A DNA stretch of 64,000 nucleotides from Rhizobium rhizogenes (GCF_002005205.3 NZ_CP019701.2:992001-1056000), one strand, 5' to 3'; shown: positions 8,283 through 17,398, numbered from the stretch's first letter. Made by a program: numbers and translations. The notes: a model not told the origin generated them from the letters alone.

Positions 8283-8771
8283 TTATTCGATGACCACGAG
8301 GGCTTCGCCATACTCCACGGGCTGTGCGTCGTTGACGATGATTTCCACCACCTTGCCCGACTTCGGCGCCGGAATCTGGTTCATGGTCTTCATGGCCTCG
8401 ACGATGAGAAGCGTCTGGCCTTCCTTGACCGTCGCGCCGACTTCGATGAAGGGGCGGGCGCCCGGGGCCGGAGACAGGTAAACCGTACCGACCATCGGCG
8501 AGGACACGGTGTTGGCCGGGTTGCGGGCCGGGCCGGCGGCCGCAGGTGCTGCCGGCGCTGCGATTGCCGGCGCAGCGACAGGAGCTGCTGCCGGTGCAGG
8601 CGCATAAGCTGCGGGAGCCGCGGCATAGACCGTGGCGGCGGGCGCGGCGCGGGAAACGCGGATACGCAGGTCGTCCTGCTCCACTTCGATTTCCGAAAGG
8701 TCGGTATCGTTGAGGATATTCGCGAGTTCGCGGATCAGTTCCTTGTCGATACCCTGTTTCTTTTCAGACAT
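8283..8771 (-). CDS. accB: Acetyl-CoA carboxylase biotin carboxyl carrier protein
   Basis: A 162-residue BCCP, the carrier that moves carboxybiotin from AccC to the carboxyltransferase. It has three parts: an N-terminal helical domain (to ~40), a flexible Ala/Pro-rich linker (~44-85) and a C-terminal biotinyl domain. The biotin lysine is K128 in EAMKTMNQI; many homologues have EAMKMMN or EAMKLMN, so Thr follows the lysine here. It lies between aroQ (25 bases upstream) and accC. Confidence 0.97.
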   Translation of the reverse strand: MSEKKQGIDKELIRELANILNDTDLSEIEVEQDDLRIRVSRAAPAATVYAAAPAAYAPAPAAAPVAAPAIAAPAAPAAAGPARNPANTVSSPMVGTVYLSPAPGARPFIEVGATVKEGQTLLIVEAMKTMNQIPAPKSGKVVEIIVNDAQPVEYGEALVVIE

Positions 8772-8796
8772 GACAAACCCTATTCTTTGTTTCTTT

Positions 8797-9234
8797 TTAT
8801 GCCGTGATGTTTTTCAGCGCGTGAAGCGCCATGATATATCCGTATGGCCCGAAACCGCAGACCATGCCCTTCGCCGCCGGTGATACCATCGATTTGTGAC
8901 GGAACTCTTCGCGGGCGTGGATGTTGGAAATGTGCACTTCCACGACAGGCGTGGAAATCGCACGGATAGCGTCGTGCAACGCGATAGAGGTATGGCTGTA
9001 AGCACCGGGATTGATGACGACACCTGCCGCCCTCTCTCCCGCCTCATGCAACCAGTCCACGAGCACGCCTTCGTGGTTGGACTGGCGGAATTCCACTGCG
9101 AAACCGAGATCGGCACCGGCTTGAAGACAATCATTCTCGATGTCCTTCAGCGTCTTGCCACCATAGATACCCGGTTCCCTTTTTCCCAGCATGTTGAGAT
9201 TGGGGCCGTTGATGACGATGATGATGTTGCTCAT
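8797..9234 (-). CDS. aroQ: 3-dehydroquinate dehydratase, type II
   Basis: A 145-residue type II dehydroquinase of the shikimate pathway, converting 3-dehydroquinate to 3-dehydroshikimate as a dodecamer. Typical motifs are [19 protein letters not shown] (with the catalytic Tyr in PGIYG), the FRQSNHEG loop, [17 protein letters not shown] and [17 protein letters not shown]. It is the first gene of a minus-strand group continuing into accB and accC, an arrangement common in proteobacteria. A terminator hairpin at 9288-9355 separates it from the dsbA-like gene upstream. Confidence 0.97.
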   Translation of the reverse strand: MSNIIIVINGPNLNMLGKREPGIYGGKTLKDIENDCLQAGADLGFAVEFRQSNHEGVLVDWLHEAGERAAGVVINPGAYSHTSIALHDAIRAISTPVVEVHISNIHAREEFRHKSMVSPAAKGMVCGFGPYGYIMALHALKNITA

Positions 9235-9287
9235 TCACGTTTCCATAAGAAAATCAGCGACAGCTATAGACTGCGCAGCGGTCAAGG

Positions 9288-9355
9288 AAAAGCCCCCGCA
9301 AGCCGTAAAGCGCCGGCTTTGCCGGCATCTCACAGGGAATGTGGGGGCTTTTTAG
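9288..9355 (-). terminator. Two-sided terminator after the DsbA-like gene
   Basis: AAAAGCCCCC (9288-9297) pairs with GGGGGCTTTT (9343-9352), enclosing an inner hairpin GCCGGCTTTGCCGGC (9312-9326). On the minus strand the stem ends in CTTTTCCTT, so it terminates the DsbA-like transcript before aroQ. Confidence 0.8.
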
Positions 9356-9359
9356 GCAA

Positions 9360-10127
9360 TCAGGAGCAGGTGGCTTTTCCGCAGCTGCGCATATTGGCGA
9401 TTTTTTCCTTCAGCGGGTCCGCCCCGACCGCACCGAAAACCGCCTCGTCGCCGACGATATAGGAGGGTGTGCCGGTGATGCCGAGGCTGGTTGCCAGCTT
9501 GTAGGTTTCCTGCACCTGCTCGTCATTGGGATTTTCAGCCATAGATTTGCGGATGTCGGCTTCCTTCAAACCAAGCGAGGTGGCGACTTCCATGGCGCTG
9601 TCTTCATTCGCTCGTCCACGGCCGCCGAGCAGGGTGCGCTGGAATTCGGGGTACTTGGCCGGCGCAAGCAGCTTCACGGCGTTGGAAACGCGGTGCGCGG
9701 CGACCGATTCCGGTCCGAGGATGGGGAATTCCTTGAGGACGACCCGTACCTTCTTGTCGCTCTTCAGGATATTGTCCATGTCGCCCATGGCGCGTTTGCA
9801 ATAACCGCAATTGTAGTCGAAGAACTCGACCAGCGTGACGTCGCCATCCGGATTGCCAAGCGCCAGGTCGAATTTCGATTCGAAAATGGCCTTCTTGTTG
9901 TCGGCGACGGCTTCCGCCGCCTTGGCGTTGCGCGCCGCATATTGCTTGCGCTCAAGCGCGTCCTGAACCTCGAGCATGATTTCCGGGTTCTCGATCAGAT
10001 ATTGCTTGATGAATTCGCCCATTTCCTTCTTCTGCTGCTCGTCGAGCGCATGGGCGGGCAGGGTGGCGAATATCGTCGAAAGGGCCGTTACGCTGGCGAG
10101 AAGGGTGGAACGGAGAAAATGCGCCAT
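9360..10127 (-). CDS. Periplasmic DsbA/Com1-like thiol-disulfide oxidoreductase
   Basis: About 255 residues. The ATG ending at 10127 is preferred over the one 12 bases upstream because GAGG lies about six bases before it. A signal peptide is visible (FLRSTLLASVTALSTIFATLPAHA). The mature protein has an N-terminal helical region, then a thioredoxin fold with active site CGYC in FFDYNCGYCKRAMGD and the cis-Pro loop GTPSYIV. Two more cysteines end the protein (RSCGKATC). The family resembles Coxiella Com1 and other DsbA-like proteins that oxidise or isomerise periplasmic disulfides; the direction of the reaction cannot be read. Confidence 0.88.
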   Translation of the reverse strand: MAHFLRSTLLASVTALSTIFATLPAHALDEQQKKEMGEFIKQYLIENPEIMLEVQDALERKQYAARNAKAAEAVADNKKAIFESKFDLALGNPDGDVTLVEFFDYNCGYCKRAMGDMDNILKSDKKVRVVLKEFPILGPESVAAHRVSNAVKLLAPAKYPEFQRTLLGGRGRANEDSAMEVATSLGLKEADIRKSMAENPNDEQVQETYKLATSLGITGTPSYIVGDEAVFGAVGADPLKEKIANMRSCGKATCS

Positions 10128-10294
10128 ATCGGTCCTCATTCTGTGCGGCCGGAGCCTCTTGAAATCTTATGAAGGCAATTACCTTACTTTAAGCCAAATG
10201 CCATACGGCAAAAATACTTGTCCGCATTATGGTCGCATGATTGTGAAGATTGTGATTCTGCGGCAAGTCTCTGAAATACGGTTCAGGAAAGAGC

Positions 10295-11458
10295 ATGCCC
10301 TTGATTACGATGTCGAAGCGGAGCGCAGTCGAACCCTTTCACGCCATGGACATCCTGGCGGAAGCGAATCGGCGCAGGCAGGCGGGCCGCCCTGTCATTT
10401 CCATGGCGGTCGGCCAGCCCTCCCATCCCGCGCCGAAAGCCTCGCTGGAAGCGGCTGAGGCTGCGCTGAAACACGGGCGGATCGGTTACACCGACGCGCT
10501 GGGCCTGCGTGAGCTGCGTGAGGCGATCGCCGGTCATTATCGATTGCGCCACCAGGTCGCCATCGATCCGGCCCGCATCGCCGTGACCACGGGCTCATCT
10601 GCGGCCTTCAATCTCGCCTTCTTGAGCCTTTTCGATGCCGGCGATCATGTCGCCATCGCAAGGCCCGGCTACCCGGCCTATCGCAATATTCTGAAGGCTC
10701 TCGGCCTCAATGTCGTGGAAGTGCCGGTCACGGCCGAAACCGGCTACACGCTGACGCCGGCAAGTCTGGAGCGGGCGGAAACGAAAGCCGGCTGCAAGCT
10801 GAAGGGCGTGCTTTTGGCAAGCCCCGCCAATCCGACCGGCACCGTCACCGGCCGCGAGGCGCTGAAGCGGCTGGCCAGCTATTGCGAAAGCCGCGACATG
10901 GCTTTCATTTCCGACGAGATCTATCACGGCCTCACCTTTGTCGGCGAGGAGACGAGCGCGCTCGAAATCACCGACAATGCCGTGATCATCAACTCCTTCT
11001 CCAAATATTATTGCATGACCGGCTGGCGCATCGGCTGGATGGTGCTGCCCGAAAATCTGGTCCGTCCGGTCGAGTGTCTGGCCCAGAGCCTTTATATTTC
11101 CGCGCCCGAACTGTCGCAGCTTGCGGCGACCGCAGCCTTTTCGGCGGCGGAGGAGCTGGATGTCTACCGGGAAAGCTATCGCACCAACCGCGATTTCCTG
11201 ATGGCGCGCCTGCCGGAGATCGGCCTGCCGCTGGCATCCCCCATGGATGGCGCTTTTTACGCCTATGTCGATACCAGCCGCTTTTCCAACGACAGCATGG
11301 ACTTTGCCAGGCGCATGCTGGCGGAAATCGACGTGGCGGCGACACCGGGCATGGATTTCGATCCCGAGGAAGGCCACCGGGCGCTGCGCATTTCCTATGC
11401 GGGATCGGTGTCCGACATTGCCGAGGCGGTGGGGCGTATTGCGGGCTGGCTGAAATAA
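10295..11458 (+). CDS. PLP-dependent aminotransferase, class I (aspartate aminotransferase-like)
   Basis: A 387-residue fold-type I aminotransferase. Seen are PVISMAVGQPSHPAP near the N-terminus, GSSAAFNLAFL, the LASPANPTGT motif (Asn contacting PLP), ISDEIYHGL with the PLP Asp, and the Schiff-base lysine in NSFSKYYCMTGWRIGW. The substrate is uncertain: this branch is usually annotated as aspartate or broad-specificity aminotransferase. The ATG at 10295 follows AGGAAAGAG; an ATG at 10310 is possible. It is divergent from the DsbA-like gene and convergent with the ArsR gene, 38 bp away. Confidence 0.88.
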   Translation: MPLITMSKRSAVEPFHAMDILAEANRRRQAGRPVISMAVGQPSHPAPKASLEAAEAALKHGRIGYTDALGLRELREAIAGHYRLRHQVAIDPARIAVTTGSSAAFNLAFLSLFDAGDHVAIARPGYPAYRNILKALGLNVVEVPVTAETGYTLTPASLERAETKAGCKLKGVLLASPANPTGTVTGREALKRLASYCESRDMAFISDEIYHGLTFVGEETSALEITDNAVIINSFSKYYCMTGWRIGWMVLPENLVRPVECLAQSLYISAPELSQLAATAAFSAAEELDVYRESYRTNRDFLMARLPEIGLPLASPMDGAFYAYVDTSRFSNDSMDFARRMLAEIDVAATPGMDFDPEEGHRALRISYAGSVSDIAEAVGRIAGWLK

Positions 11459-11496
11459 GCCGGGATCATCCGCTCAGGGAAATCAGGTAAGGGAAA

Positions 11497-12180
11497 TCAG
11501 GCGGGCGTGCAGCCGAAGGTGCTGTTGAACGCCTTTTCGCCCTTTGCAGTGAAGGTCAGTACACGGCCGTTTCCGCGCCGCAGCCAGTCGCGCTGCTGCA
11601 TGGCTTCGAGAAGCGATGCGCCAAGCCCGCCGCCGAGGTGATGGCGGCGCTCACTCCAGTCCAGGCAATGCAGGCAGACCGGGCGACGGGCCTTTTCAAG
11701 CGGCGAAAGGTCTATGCCGAAGTTCGAGAAGAAGTCGCGTCCGCTCTCCGTAAGGGCAGGATCATCCCCTAACGTCACGAGCCCCTTTGCGGTGATGGCG
11801 GCAAGCAGCGCCACGCCACTTTCCCCGGCCAGATGGTCGTAGCAGATGCGCGCTTCGCGCAGTGCCTTGTCCTTCGGTCCCGTGCGGACACGGACCGCGC
11901 CTGTGCGCTGGGCAAGGCCCATCAAGGCTTCCAGAACCTGCGCCACATCCTCGTCGGAAAGACGGAAATAACGGTGGCGTCCCTGTTTCTCCGCTTTCAG
12001 GAGCTGCGCGTCCGAGAGTTTGGACAGGTGCCCGCTGGCGGTCTGCAACGTCACACCGGCGGCCTCCGCAAGCTCGCTTGCGGTCAGCGCACGTCCATCC
12101 ATCAGCGCCGTCAATATGTTGGCGCGGGCAGGGTCGCCGATCAGGGCGGCGACATTGGCGATCAGGGGTCCGTCTTTCAT
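11497..12180 (-). CDS. ArsR-type helix-turn-helix regulator with C-terminal domain
   Basis: A 227-residue regulator. The N-terminal ~85 residues form a winged helix (LIGDPARANILTALMDGRALTASELAEAAGVTLQTASGHLSKL is the HTH region). The longer C-terminal part contains CLHCLDWSERRHHLGG, a conserved block of one ArsR subgroup, but no typical metal-site CVC motif in helix 3. The ligand is unknown. It is divergent from the NIPSNAP/ABM pair, with an inverted repeat over its own start codon, suggesting it represses itself and that pair. Confidence 0.85.
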   Translation of the reverse strand: MKDGPLIANVAALIGDPARANILTALMDGRALTASELAEAAGVTLQTASGHLSKLSDAQLLKAEKQGRHRYFRLSDEDVAQVLEALMGLAQRTGAVRVRTGPKDKALREARICYDHLAGESGVALLAAITAKGLVTLGDDPALTESGRDFFSNFGIDLSPLEKARRPVCLHCLDWSERRHHLGGGLGASLLEAMQQRDWLRRGNGRVLTFTAKGEKAFNSTFGCTPA

Positions 12181-12201
12181 GCTTCGATGATAGCCGAAGC
12201 A
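12180..12201. promoter_or_regulatory. Candidate ArsR operator
   Basis: TGCTTCG and CGAAGCA form a 7-bp inverted repeat with an 8-base spacer, beginning at the first base of the ArsR start codon. The divergent spacer to the NIPSNAP gene is only 74 bp, so one bound dimer could control both directions. Confidence 0.5.
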
Positions 12202-12254
12202 TTAATGCAAGGCAATGGCGTAGAAAGGAGTGGCAGAACACGAGGAGACCAACG

Positions 12255-12581
12255 ATGCTGACCTGTTTCATCCGCTATGAGATCGATCCTTTCAAGGTCG
12301 ATGCCTTCGAACGATATGCCCGCACATGGGGTGAGGCGATCCCGCGCTGCGGTGCCGATCTGATCGGTTATTACGCGCCGAAGGAGGGATCGAGCACCAT
12401 TGCTTATGGCGTCTACAATATCGAGAGCCTTGCGGCTTACGAAGCCTACAGGGCAAGGCTCGCTGCCGATCCGGCCGGGCGCGAAAACTATGAATTCGCC
12501 CGCCGCGAGCAGTTTATCCGCCGCGAGGACCGATTGTTCCTGCGTCTCGCCTCCGCGCCGCACGCCGGAGGCGGGCAATGA
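12255..12581 (+). CDS. NIPSNAP family protein
   Basis: A 108-residue NIPSNAP-type ferredoxin-like fold protein starting MLTCFIRYEIDPFKVDAFERYA. The central WGEAIPRCGADLIGYYAPKEG and the ARREQFIRREDRLFLR end match bacterial members of the family. The biochemical function of bacterial NIPSNAP proteins is unclear. Its stop overlaps the next gene's ATG (ATGA), so it forms an operon with the ABM-like gene, facing away from the ArsR gene. Confidence 0.85.
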   Translation: MLTCFIRYEIDPFKVDAFERYARTWGEAIPRCGADLIGYYAPKEGSSTIAYGVYNIESLAAYEAYRARLAADPAGRENYEFARREQFIRREDRLFLRLASAPHAGGGQ

Positions 12582-12943
12582 TCGCCGTTATCTTCGAGGT
12601 CTGGCCGGCTGAGGGCGAGAAACAGCATTATCTCGATATCGCGGCCGGCCTGCGGACCGAACTTGAAACCATCGATGGTTTCCTGTCTGTCGAAAGGTTT
12701 CAGAGCATCAGCAACCCGGACAAGATGCTTTCTCTGTCATTCTTCCGGGATGAAGAGGCGGTGAGAGCATGGTGCAACACCCTGCCGCATCGCGCCGCGC
12801 AGTCGCTGGGCCGGTCCGGTGTCTTTTCCGACTACCGGTTGCGCATTGCGCAGGTGATCCGCGATTATGGCTTGCAGGAAAGGAAGGAGGCGCCAGCCGA
12901 CAGCCGGAAAACCCATGCCGTGGAGGGGCGTGGGTCAGGCTGA
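12578..12943 (+). CDS. Antibiotic biosynthesis monooxygenase (ABM)-like small protein
   Basis: A 121-residue dimeric alpha/beta-barrel type protein. It starts MIAVIFEVWPAEGEKQHYLDIAAGL and contains IDGFLSVERFQSISNPDKMLSLSFFRDEEAVRAW, the usual ABM strand-helix pattern. Such proteins include quinone monooxygenases and haem-degrading enzymes, but no diagnostic active site is clear. Translationally coupled to the NIPSNAP gene; possibly a small stress or detoxification operon controlled by the adjacent ArsR protein. Confidence 0.8.
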   Translation: MIAVIFEVWPAEGEKQHYLDIAAGLRTELETIDGFLSVERFQSISNPDKMLSLSFFRDEEAVRAWCNTLPHRAAQSLGRSGVFSDYRLRIAQVIRDYGLQERKEAPADSRKTHAVEGRGSG

Positions 12944-13068
12944 CATTTCAGCATCAGTTTTTCTGCATGCCGCTGCAAGGCTTTCTGGTTCGAACTCGCC
13001 TTTGAAACCCGTTATAGATGGGCCAATGTGGTGCGGGACACCCTTAAGGTTGGACAAGGAGAAAAGCG

Positions 13069-13773
13069 ATGTCGGCAGAAAAAGTAGCGATTGTAACGGC
13101 AGGCGGCAGCGGAATGGGGGCTGCCGTGGCGAAACGTCTGGCCGCGGATGGCTACAAACTCGCGATCCTGTCTTCCTCCGGCAAGGGGGAAGAGCTGGCG
13201 AAGGAGCTGGGCGGTATCGGCGTCACGGGCTCCAATCAGTCCAATGACGACCTCAGCCGGCTGGCCGATCTGACGCTCGAAAAATTCGGGCGCATCGACG
13301 TGCTCGTCAATAGTGCCGGCCATGGCCCGCGCGCCTCCATTCTCGATATTACCGACGAGCAATGGCACACGGGCCTCGACGTCTACCTCATGAACGTCAT
13401 CCGCCCGACACGCATCGTCGCCCCCGTCATGGTGAAACAGAAGGCGGGCGCCATCGTCAACATCTCCACCGCCTGGGCTTTCGAGCCGAGCAGCATGTTC
13501 CCGACATCGGCCGTGTTTCGCGCCGGCCTTGCCTCCTACACCAAGATTTTCGCCGATACCTATGCGGCCGACAATGTGCGCATGAACAATGTGCTGCCAG
13601 GCTGGATCGATAGCCTGCCGGCGACGGAGGAACGTCGGGAGAGCGTGCCGATGCAGCGTTACGGGAAAAGCGAGGAGATTGCCGCCACCGTGGCATTTCT
13701 TGCTTCGGAAGGTGCGGGTTACATTACCGGCCAGAACATCCGCGTCGATGGCGGACTGACGCGGTCCGTCTGA
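13069..13773 (+). CDS. Short-chain dehydrogenase/reductase
   Basis: A 234-residue classical SDR with the nucleotide loop TAGGSGMGAAVAKRL, an NAG-like element (VLVNSAGHGPRA), an active-site serine in NISTAW, and YTK (Tyr-x-x-x-Lys region in ASYTKIFADTYA). The C-terminal segment SEGAGYITGQNIRVDGG is typical. The loop NVLPGWIDSLP suggests a small, specific pocket, but the substrate is not known. RBS AGGAG precedes the ATG. The terminator at 13816-13852 ends this gene and the convergent rne. Confidence 0.9.
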   Translation: MSAEKVAIVTAGGSGMGAAVAKRLAADGYKLAILSSSGKGEELAKELGGIGVTGSNQSNDDLSRLADLTLEKFGRIDVLVNSAGHGPRASILDITDEQWHTGLDVYLMNVIRPTRIVAPVMVKQKAGAIVNISTAWAFEPSSMFPTSAVFRAGLASYTKIFADTYAADNVRMNNVLPGWIDSLPATEERRESVPMQRYGKSEEIAATVAFLASEGAGYITGQNIRVDGGLTRSV

Positions 13774-13815
13774 GGGGCGGAATATCGACCCGCAAGACGA
13801 AGCGAGATTTCAGAC

Positions 13816-13852
13816 ATAAAAAAAGCCCGCAACATGGTTGCGGGCTTTTTGT
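13816..13852. terminator. Bidirectional terminator between SDR gene and rne
   Basis: AAAAAAAGCCCGCAAC pairs with GTTGCGGGCTTTTT over a short loop, giving a U-tract in both directions. It lies between the convergent SDR and rne genes and serves both. Confidence 0.92.
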
Positions 13853-13866
13853 TTCAGTCTCTTCTA

Positions 13867-16782
13867 TCAGAAGAAGCCTTTGCGCTGCCACCAGCCGCCC
13901 TTGCGCGGCTTCGGCTCGTCGCCGTCGGGGTTTGCGGACGAACCGGAAGAGGTGACGACCGGTTCGGAACTGGAGACATTGCTGCCCCGGTTCGCGCGGG
14001 TCTTTTCTTCCGTTGCCGGTGCCTCTGTTTCAGGCGCCAGATCAGCCGAGGCTTCACCAACCTCTTCGATGGCGACATCGACGACGGTTGCTTCAACGAC
14101 GGCCGGCTCGATGATCACCGGCTCAACCGTTTCGACGGTTTCAGCCTTCGGCGCTTCTTCGGCTTCGGTCTTGGCTTTCGCCTTGCGGGTACGGCGCGGC
14201 TTTTTCGGTGCTTCTTCCGCGACGACGTCGGCAACCGCATCTTCCACCACTTCGGTGGCGGCAGGTTCTTCCGCTACGGGTGCTGCGACGGAAACCTCTT
14301 CGCCTTCCGTCTCGCTGTCGTCGCCAGCCTCGGCTTCGGCGGCGTCGAGAGCTTCGTCACGGTTGCGGCGGCCGCCACGCTTGCCGCGGCGACGGCGCTT
14401 GCGCTTGCCGTCTTCGTCGGAGTTTGCGGCTTCGTTCACGCCGTTTTCGTCGGCATCACCATCGGCTTCGGCGCTGTCGTCGTCACCTTCGGCATCGTCA
14501 GCGTCATCGCCGGCCTGTGCGTCAAGCGCACCGTTCTGGTCGTTCTGTCCGCCCTTGCCGCGGCGGCGGCGACGGCGCTTGCGCTTGCGCTTGCCTTCTT
14601 CGCCGTTCTCGCCCTGCTGCTGGCGCGGCTCGGAGGCCTGTGCCTTGACGATTTCTTCCTCTTCCTCGTCCTCTTCGGCCTCGATGACGATATCGTCTTC
14701 CTCTTCCGCGAAGTTCGGCAGCATCTGGATGAGGCTTTCGATCTTCACCGGATTTTCGACCGCTTCGCCACGATCGATGGCGAAGTGCTGGGCGCCGACG
14801 CCGGAATCGGCGGCGATGATGATCGACACGCCGAAGCGGCCTTCATAATCGACGATCGTGCCGCGCTTGTGGTTGAGGAGGTAGAGCGCCGTTTCCGGCG
14901 TGGTGCGCACGGTAATATTGTGGGTGGTGTTGCGCAGCAGATATTCCTCGATGCCGCGCAGAACATGCAGCGCGATGGAGGATTCCGAGCGCACATGGCC
15001 CGTGCCGCCGCAATGCTGGCAGACCTGGGTGGTCGATTCCAGCACCGAAGCGCGGATGCGCTGGCGCGACATTTCCAGAAGGCCGAAATGCGAGATGCGG
15101 CCGACCTGGATGCGGGCGCGGTCGTTCTTCAGGCAATCCTTGAGCTTCTTCTCGACAGCGCGGTTGTTGCGCTTTTCTTCCATGTCGATGAAGTCGATGA
15201 CGACAAGACCGGCAAGGTCGCGCAGGCGCAGCTGGCGCGCCACTTCTTCCGCCGCTTCGAGGTTGGTCGTCAGCGCGGTTTCCTCGATGGAATGCTCGCG
15301 CGTCGAGCGGCCGGAGTTGACGTCGATCGAAACCAGCGCTTCCGTCTGGTTGATGATGAGATAACCGCCGGATTTCAGCGTCACCTGCGGCTGCAGCATG
15401 CGGTCGAGCTGGGCTTCGATACCGGAGCGCGAGAAGATCGGGTGAATGTCGCGGTAAGGCTGAACCACCTTGGCATGGCTCGGCATCAGCATCTTCATGA
15501 AGTCTTTCGCTTCACGATAGCCTTCTTCGCCGGAAACGATGATCTCGCCGATATCCTTGTTATAGAGATCGCGGATCGAACGCTTGATCAGCGAGCCTTC
15601 CTCGTAAACGAGGCAGGGAGCCGTGGAATTCAGCGTCAGCGTGCGGACGTTTTCCCACAGGCGCATCAGATATTCGAAGTCGCGCTTGATTTCGACGCGG
15701 GTGCGGTTGGCGCCGGCGGTGCGCAGGATGACGCCCATGCCCTGCGGAACCTCCAGATCGCGCGCGATTTCCTTCAGGCGCTTGCGGTCGGCCGGCTGGG
15801 TGATCTTGCGGGAAATGCCGCCGCCGCGCGCCGTATTCGGCATCAGCACGGAATAACGGCCGGCAAGCGACAGATAGGTGGTAAGTGCGGCACCCTTGTT
15901 GCCACGCTCTTCCTTGGCGACCTGTACCAGAAGGATCTGGCGGCGCTTGATGACTTCCTGAATGCGATATTGCTTGCGCGGCTTGCGGGCGACGCGATCG
16001 GGAACCTCTTCCATGGCGTCTTCGGCGCCAACGGATTCAATGACTTCCTTTTCGTGATGATCGTCATCATCGTCGTCGTCATCATCGTCGTTGCCACGGC
16101 GAAGGCCTTCGACTTCCTCGGAAATCGTGTCGGCATCGACCATGGCGGCCATTTCGCCGCCGGTGCTGCCGTCTTCTTCGGAAGAAGCTTCAGCGGCCTC
16201 GGCTGCTGCGGCTTCCTCTTCCGCTGTCTTCTTCTTGGCGCGGGGGCGGCGGGTGCGCTTCTTCGGCTTTTCTTCCTCGGCGGGTGCTTCTTCCGCAACC
16301 GTCTCGACGGCTACAACCGCAGCTTCCTCGGAAACCTCCTCGGCGGCAGGGGCGGCCTCTTCCGTCACCACGACGTCCGTGGCTTCGCTTGCGGCAACGA
16401 TGCCGATATCGGGCTGCTCCACCTGCGAAAGGTCGATGGCCGGCGCACCGGGTTCAGGCGCATCAGCCGATTCGAAGTCGTCGCTGCGGCGGTGATCCTC
16501 GGCTTCGGCTTTCAGCAGGGCTTGACGGTCGGCAAGCGGGATCTGGTAATAGTCGGGATGGATTTCCGCAAAAGCGAGAAAGCCGTGGCGGTTTCCACCG
16601 TAATCGACGAAGGCCGCCTGAAGGGAAGGCTCAACGCGCGTGACCTTGGCAAGGTAGATATTGCCGCGGATCTGCTTTTTGTGCTCCGATTCAAAATCGA
16701 ATTCTTCGATCCGGTTCCCACGGACAACGACTACGCGTGTCTCCTCTTCGTGGGAGGCGTCGATAAGCATTTTGTCTGCCAT
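13867..16782 (-). CDS. rne: Ribonuclease E
   Basis: A 971-residue RNase E, the endonuclease that starts mRNA decay and matures rRNA and tRNA. The S1 domain is split by a long acidic insertion typical of alphaproteobacteria: residues ~39-80 and ~271-325 flank ~190 residues rich in Glu/Ala, including a run of ten Asp (232-241). The catalytic Mg-binding aspartates are D487 (SIDVNSG) and D530 (VVIDFID), and the zinc-link cysteines are C588 and C591 (CQHC). After ~residue 690 the tail is disordered, alternating acidic and Arg/Lys-rich blocks (e.g. KRKRRRRRRGK), a likely RNA- and degradosome-binding region. The start and upstream leader suggest autoregulation as in E. coli, but this is inferred. 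Confidence 0.97.
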   Translation of the reverse strand: MADKMLIDASHEEETRVVVVRGNRIEEFDFESEHKKQIRGNIYLAKVTRVEPSLQAAFVDYGGNRHGFLAFAEIHPDYYQIPLADRQALLKAEAEDHRRSDDFESADAPEPGAPAIDLSQVEQPDIGIVAASEATDVVVTEEAAPAAEEVSEEAAVVAVETVAEEAPAEEEKPKKRTRRPRAKKKTAEEEAAAAEAAEASSEEDGSTGGEMAAMVDADTISEEVEGLRRGNDDDDDDDDDDHHEKEVIESVGAEDAMEEVPDRVARKPRKQYRIQEVIKRRQILLVQVAKEERGNKGAALTTYLSLAGRYSVLMPNTARGGGISRKITQPADRKRLKEIARDLEVPQGMGVILRTAGANRTRVEIKRDFEYLMRLWENVRTLTLNSTAPCLVYEEGSLIKRSIRDLYNKDIGEIIVSGEEGYREAKDFMKMLMPSHAKVVQPYRDIHPIFSRSGIEAQLDRMLQPQVTLKSGGYLIINQTEALVSIDVNSGRSTREHSIEETALTTNLEAAEEVARQLRLRDLAGLVVIDFIDMEEKRNNRAVEKKLKDCLKNDRARIQVGRISHFGLLEMSRQRIRASVLESTTQVCQHCGGTGHVRSESSIALHVLRGIEEYLLRNTTHNITVRTTPETALYLLNHKRGTIVDYEGRFGVSIIIAADSGVGAQHFAIDRGEAVENPVKIESLIQMLPNFAEEEDDIVIEAEEDEEEEEIVKAQASEPRQQQGENGEEGKRKRKRRRRRRGKGGQNDQNGALDAQAGDDADDAEGDDDSAEADGDADENGVNEAANSDEDGKRKRRRRGKRGGRRNRDEALDAAEAEAGDDSETEGEEVSVAAPVAEEPAATEVVEDAVADVVAEEAPKKPRRTRKAKAKTEAEEAPKAETVETVEPVIIEPAVVEATVVDVAIEEVGEASADLAPETEAPATEEKTRANRGSNVSSSEPVVTSSGSSANPDGDEPKPRKGGWWQRKGFF
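16058..16094 (-). repeat. Trinucleotide GAT/GAC run in rne
   Basis: About ten consecutive Asp codons, read from the minus strand as a mix of GAT and GAC, encode residues 232-241 in the S1 insertion. The track keeps frame whenever its length changes by three, so it could vary between strains. Confidence 0.85.
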
Positions 16783-17398
16783 GTAAGCTGTGCTCCTCGG
16801 CGCAGCCTTGTTTTATACGAGAACAGGCCCGCCATAGGGACGGGCCTTTCATATGAGTGCAAGGATGTGCCGGAAATGAAGTCTCCTGCCGGGCGTCTGT
16901 AAACTGGCAGCATCCGGACCGACGGCGAGGCGCTTGGCCTGCTCCTGGTATCCGGTTCATGTGAAAACTGCTGCGACATCATTGGCCAGGCGGAACGACA
17001 ATAATATATAGACCCCTTGGGGTCCGATGAATTTGCTCTCCTCAGAGCGGCGGTGGCAGCGCCACCGGGGTAGGTCTCCGGCCACGGCCGGAATTGATCC
17101 AGTTTCAGGATAAATGTAACGACGGCAGATGATTGCCCGATTTGCAGCGCCAGCGTCTTTTTCGATTGGCAGCCGGCGGGCATCTATCCCGTCAACACTT
17201 TTAACCCTCATTCGTGTTGTATGTTTTCTCTGTCATAATAGCAATAGGCTGGCTAAATATGCCATATTGTTGGTGGAATTTCCGGGTTAACAATTGGTTC
17301 ACCAACGCCTGCGATTGTGGGGCGCAAACGCGCAAACAAACGTCCGGCGTGGTCGAAACGGTGCCGTTACCGGTGCTTTTCCGCCCCATTTATCGAAA
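16783..17398. promoter_or_regulatory. Divergent rne/amiC region with structured rne leader
   Basis: This 616-bp space has no convincing gene. It holds several hairpins on the rne side: GACCC/GGGTC (17011-17024), CGGTGGC/GCCACCG (17051-17067) and TCCGGC/GCCGGA (17077-17092). Such a structured leader would suit RNase E autoregulation through its own 5' UTR. AT-rich stretches at about 17001-17010 and 17220-17285 may contain the two promoters; no exact site is assigned. Confidence 0.45.

Noticed and set aside
13834..16902. A 1,022-codon open frame on the plus strand opposite rne
   Set aside because: RNase E on the minus strand has full domain and catalytic-residue support. The opposite frame is the complement of its Glu/Ala/Arg-rich insertions.
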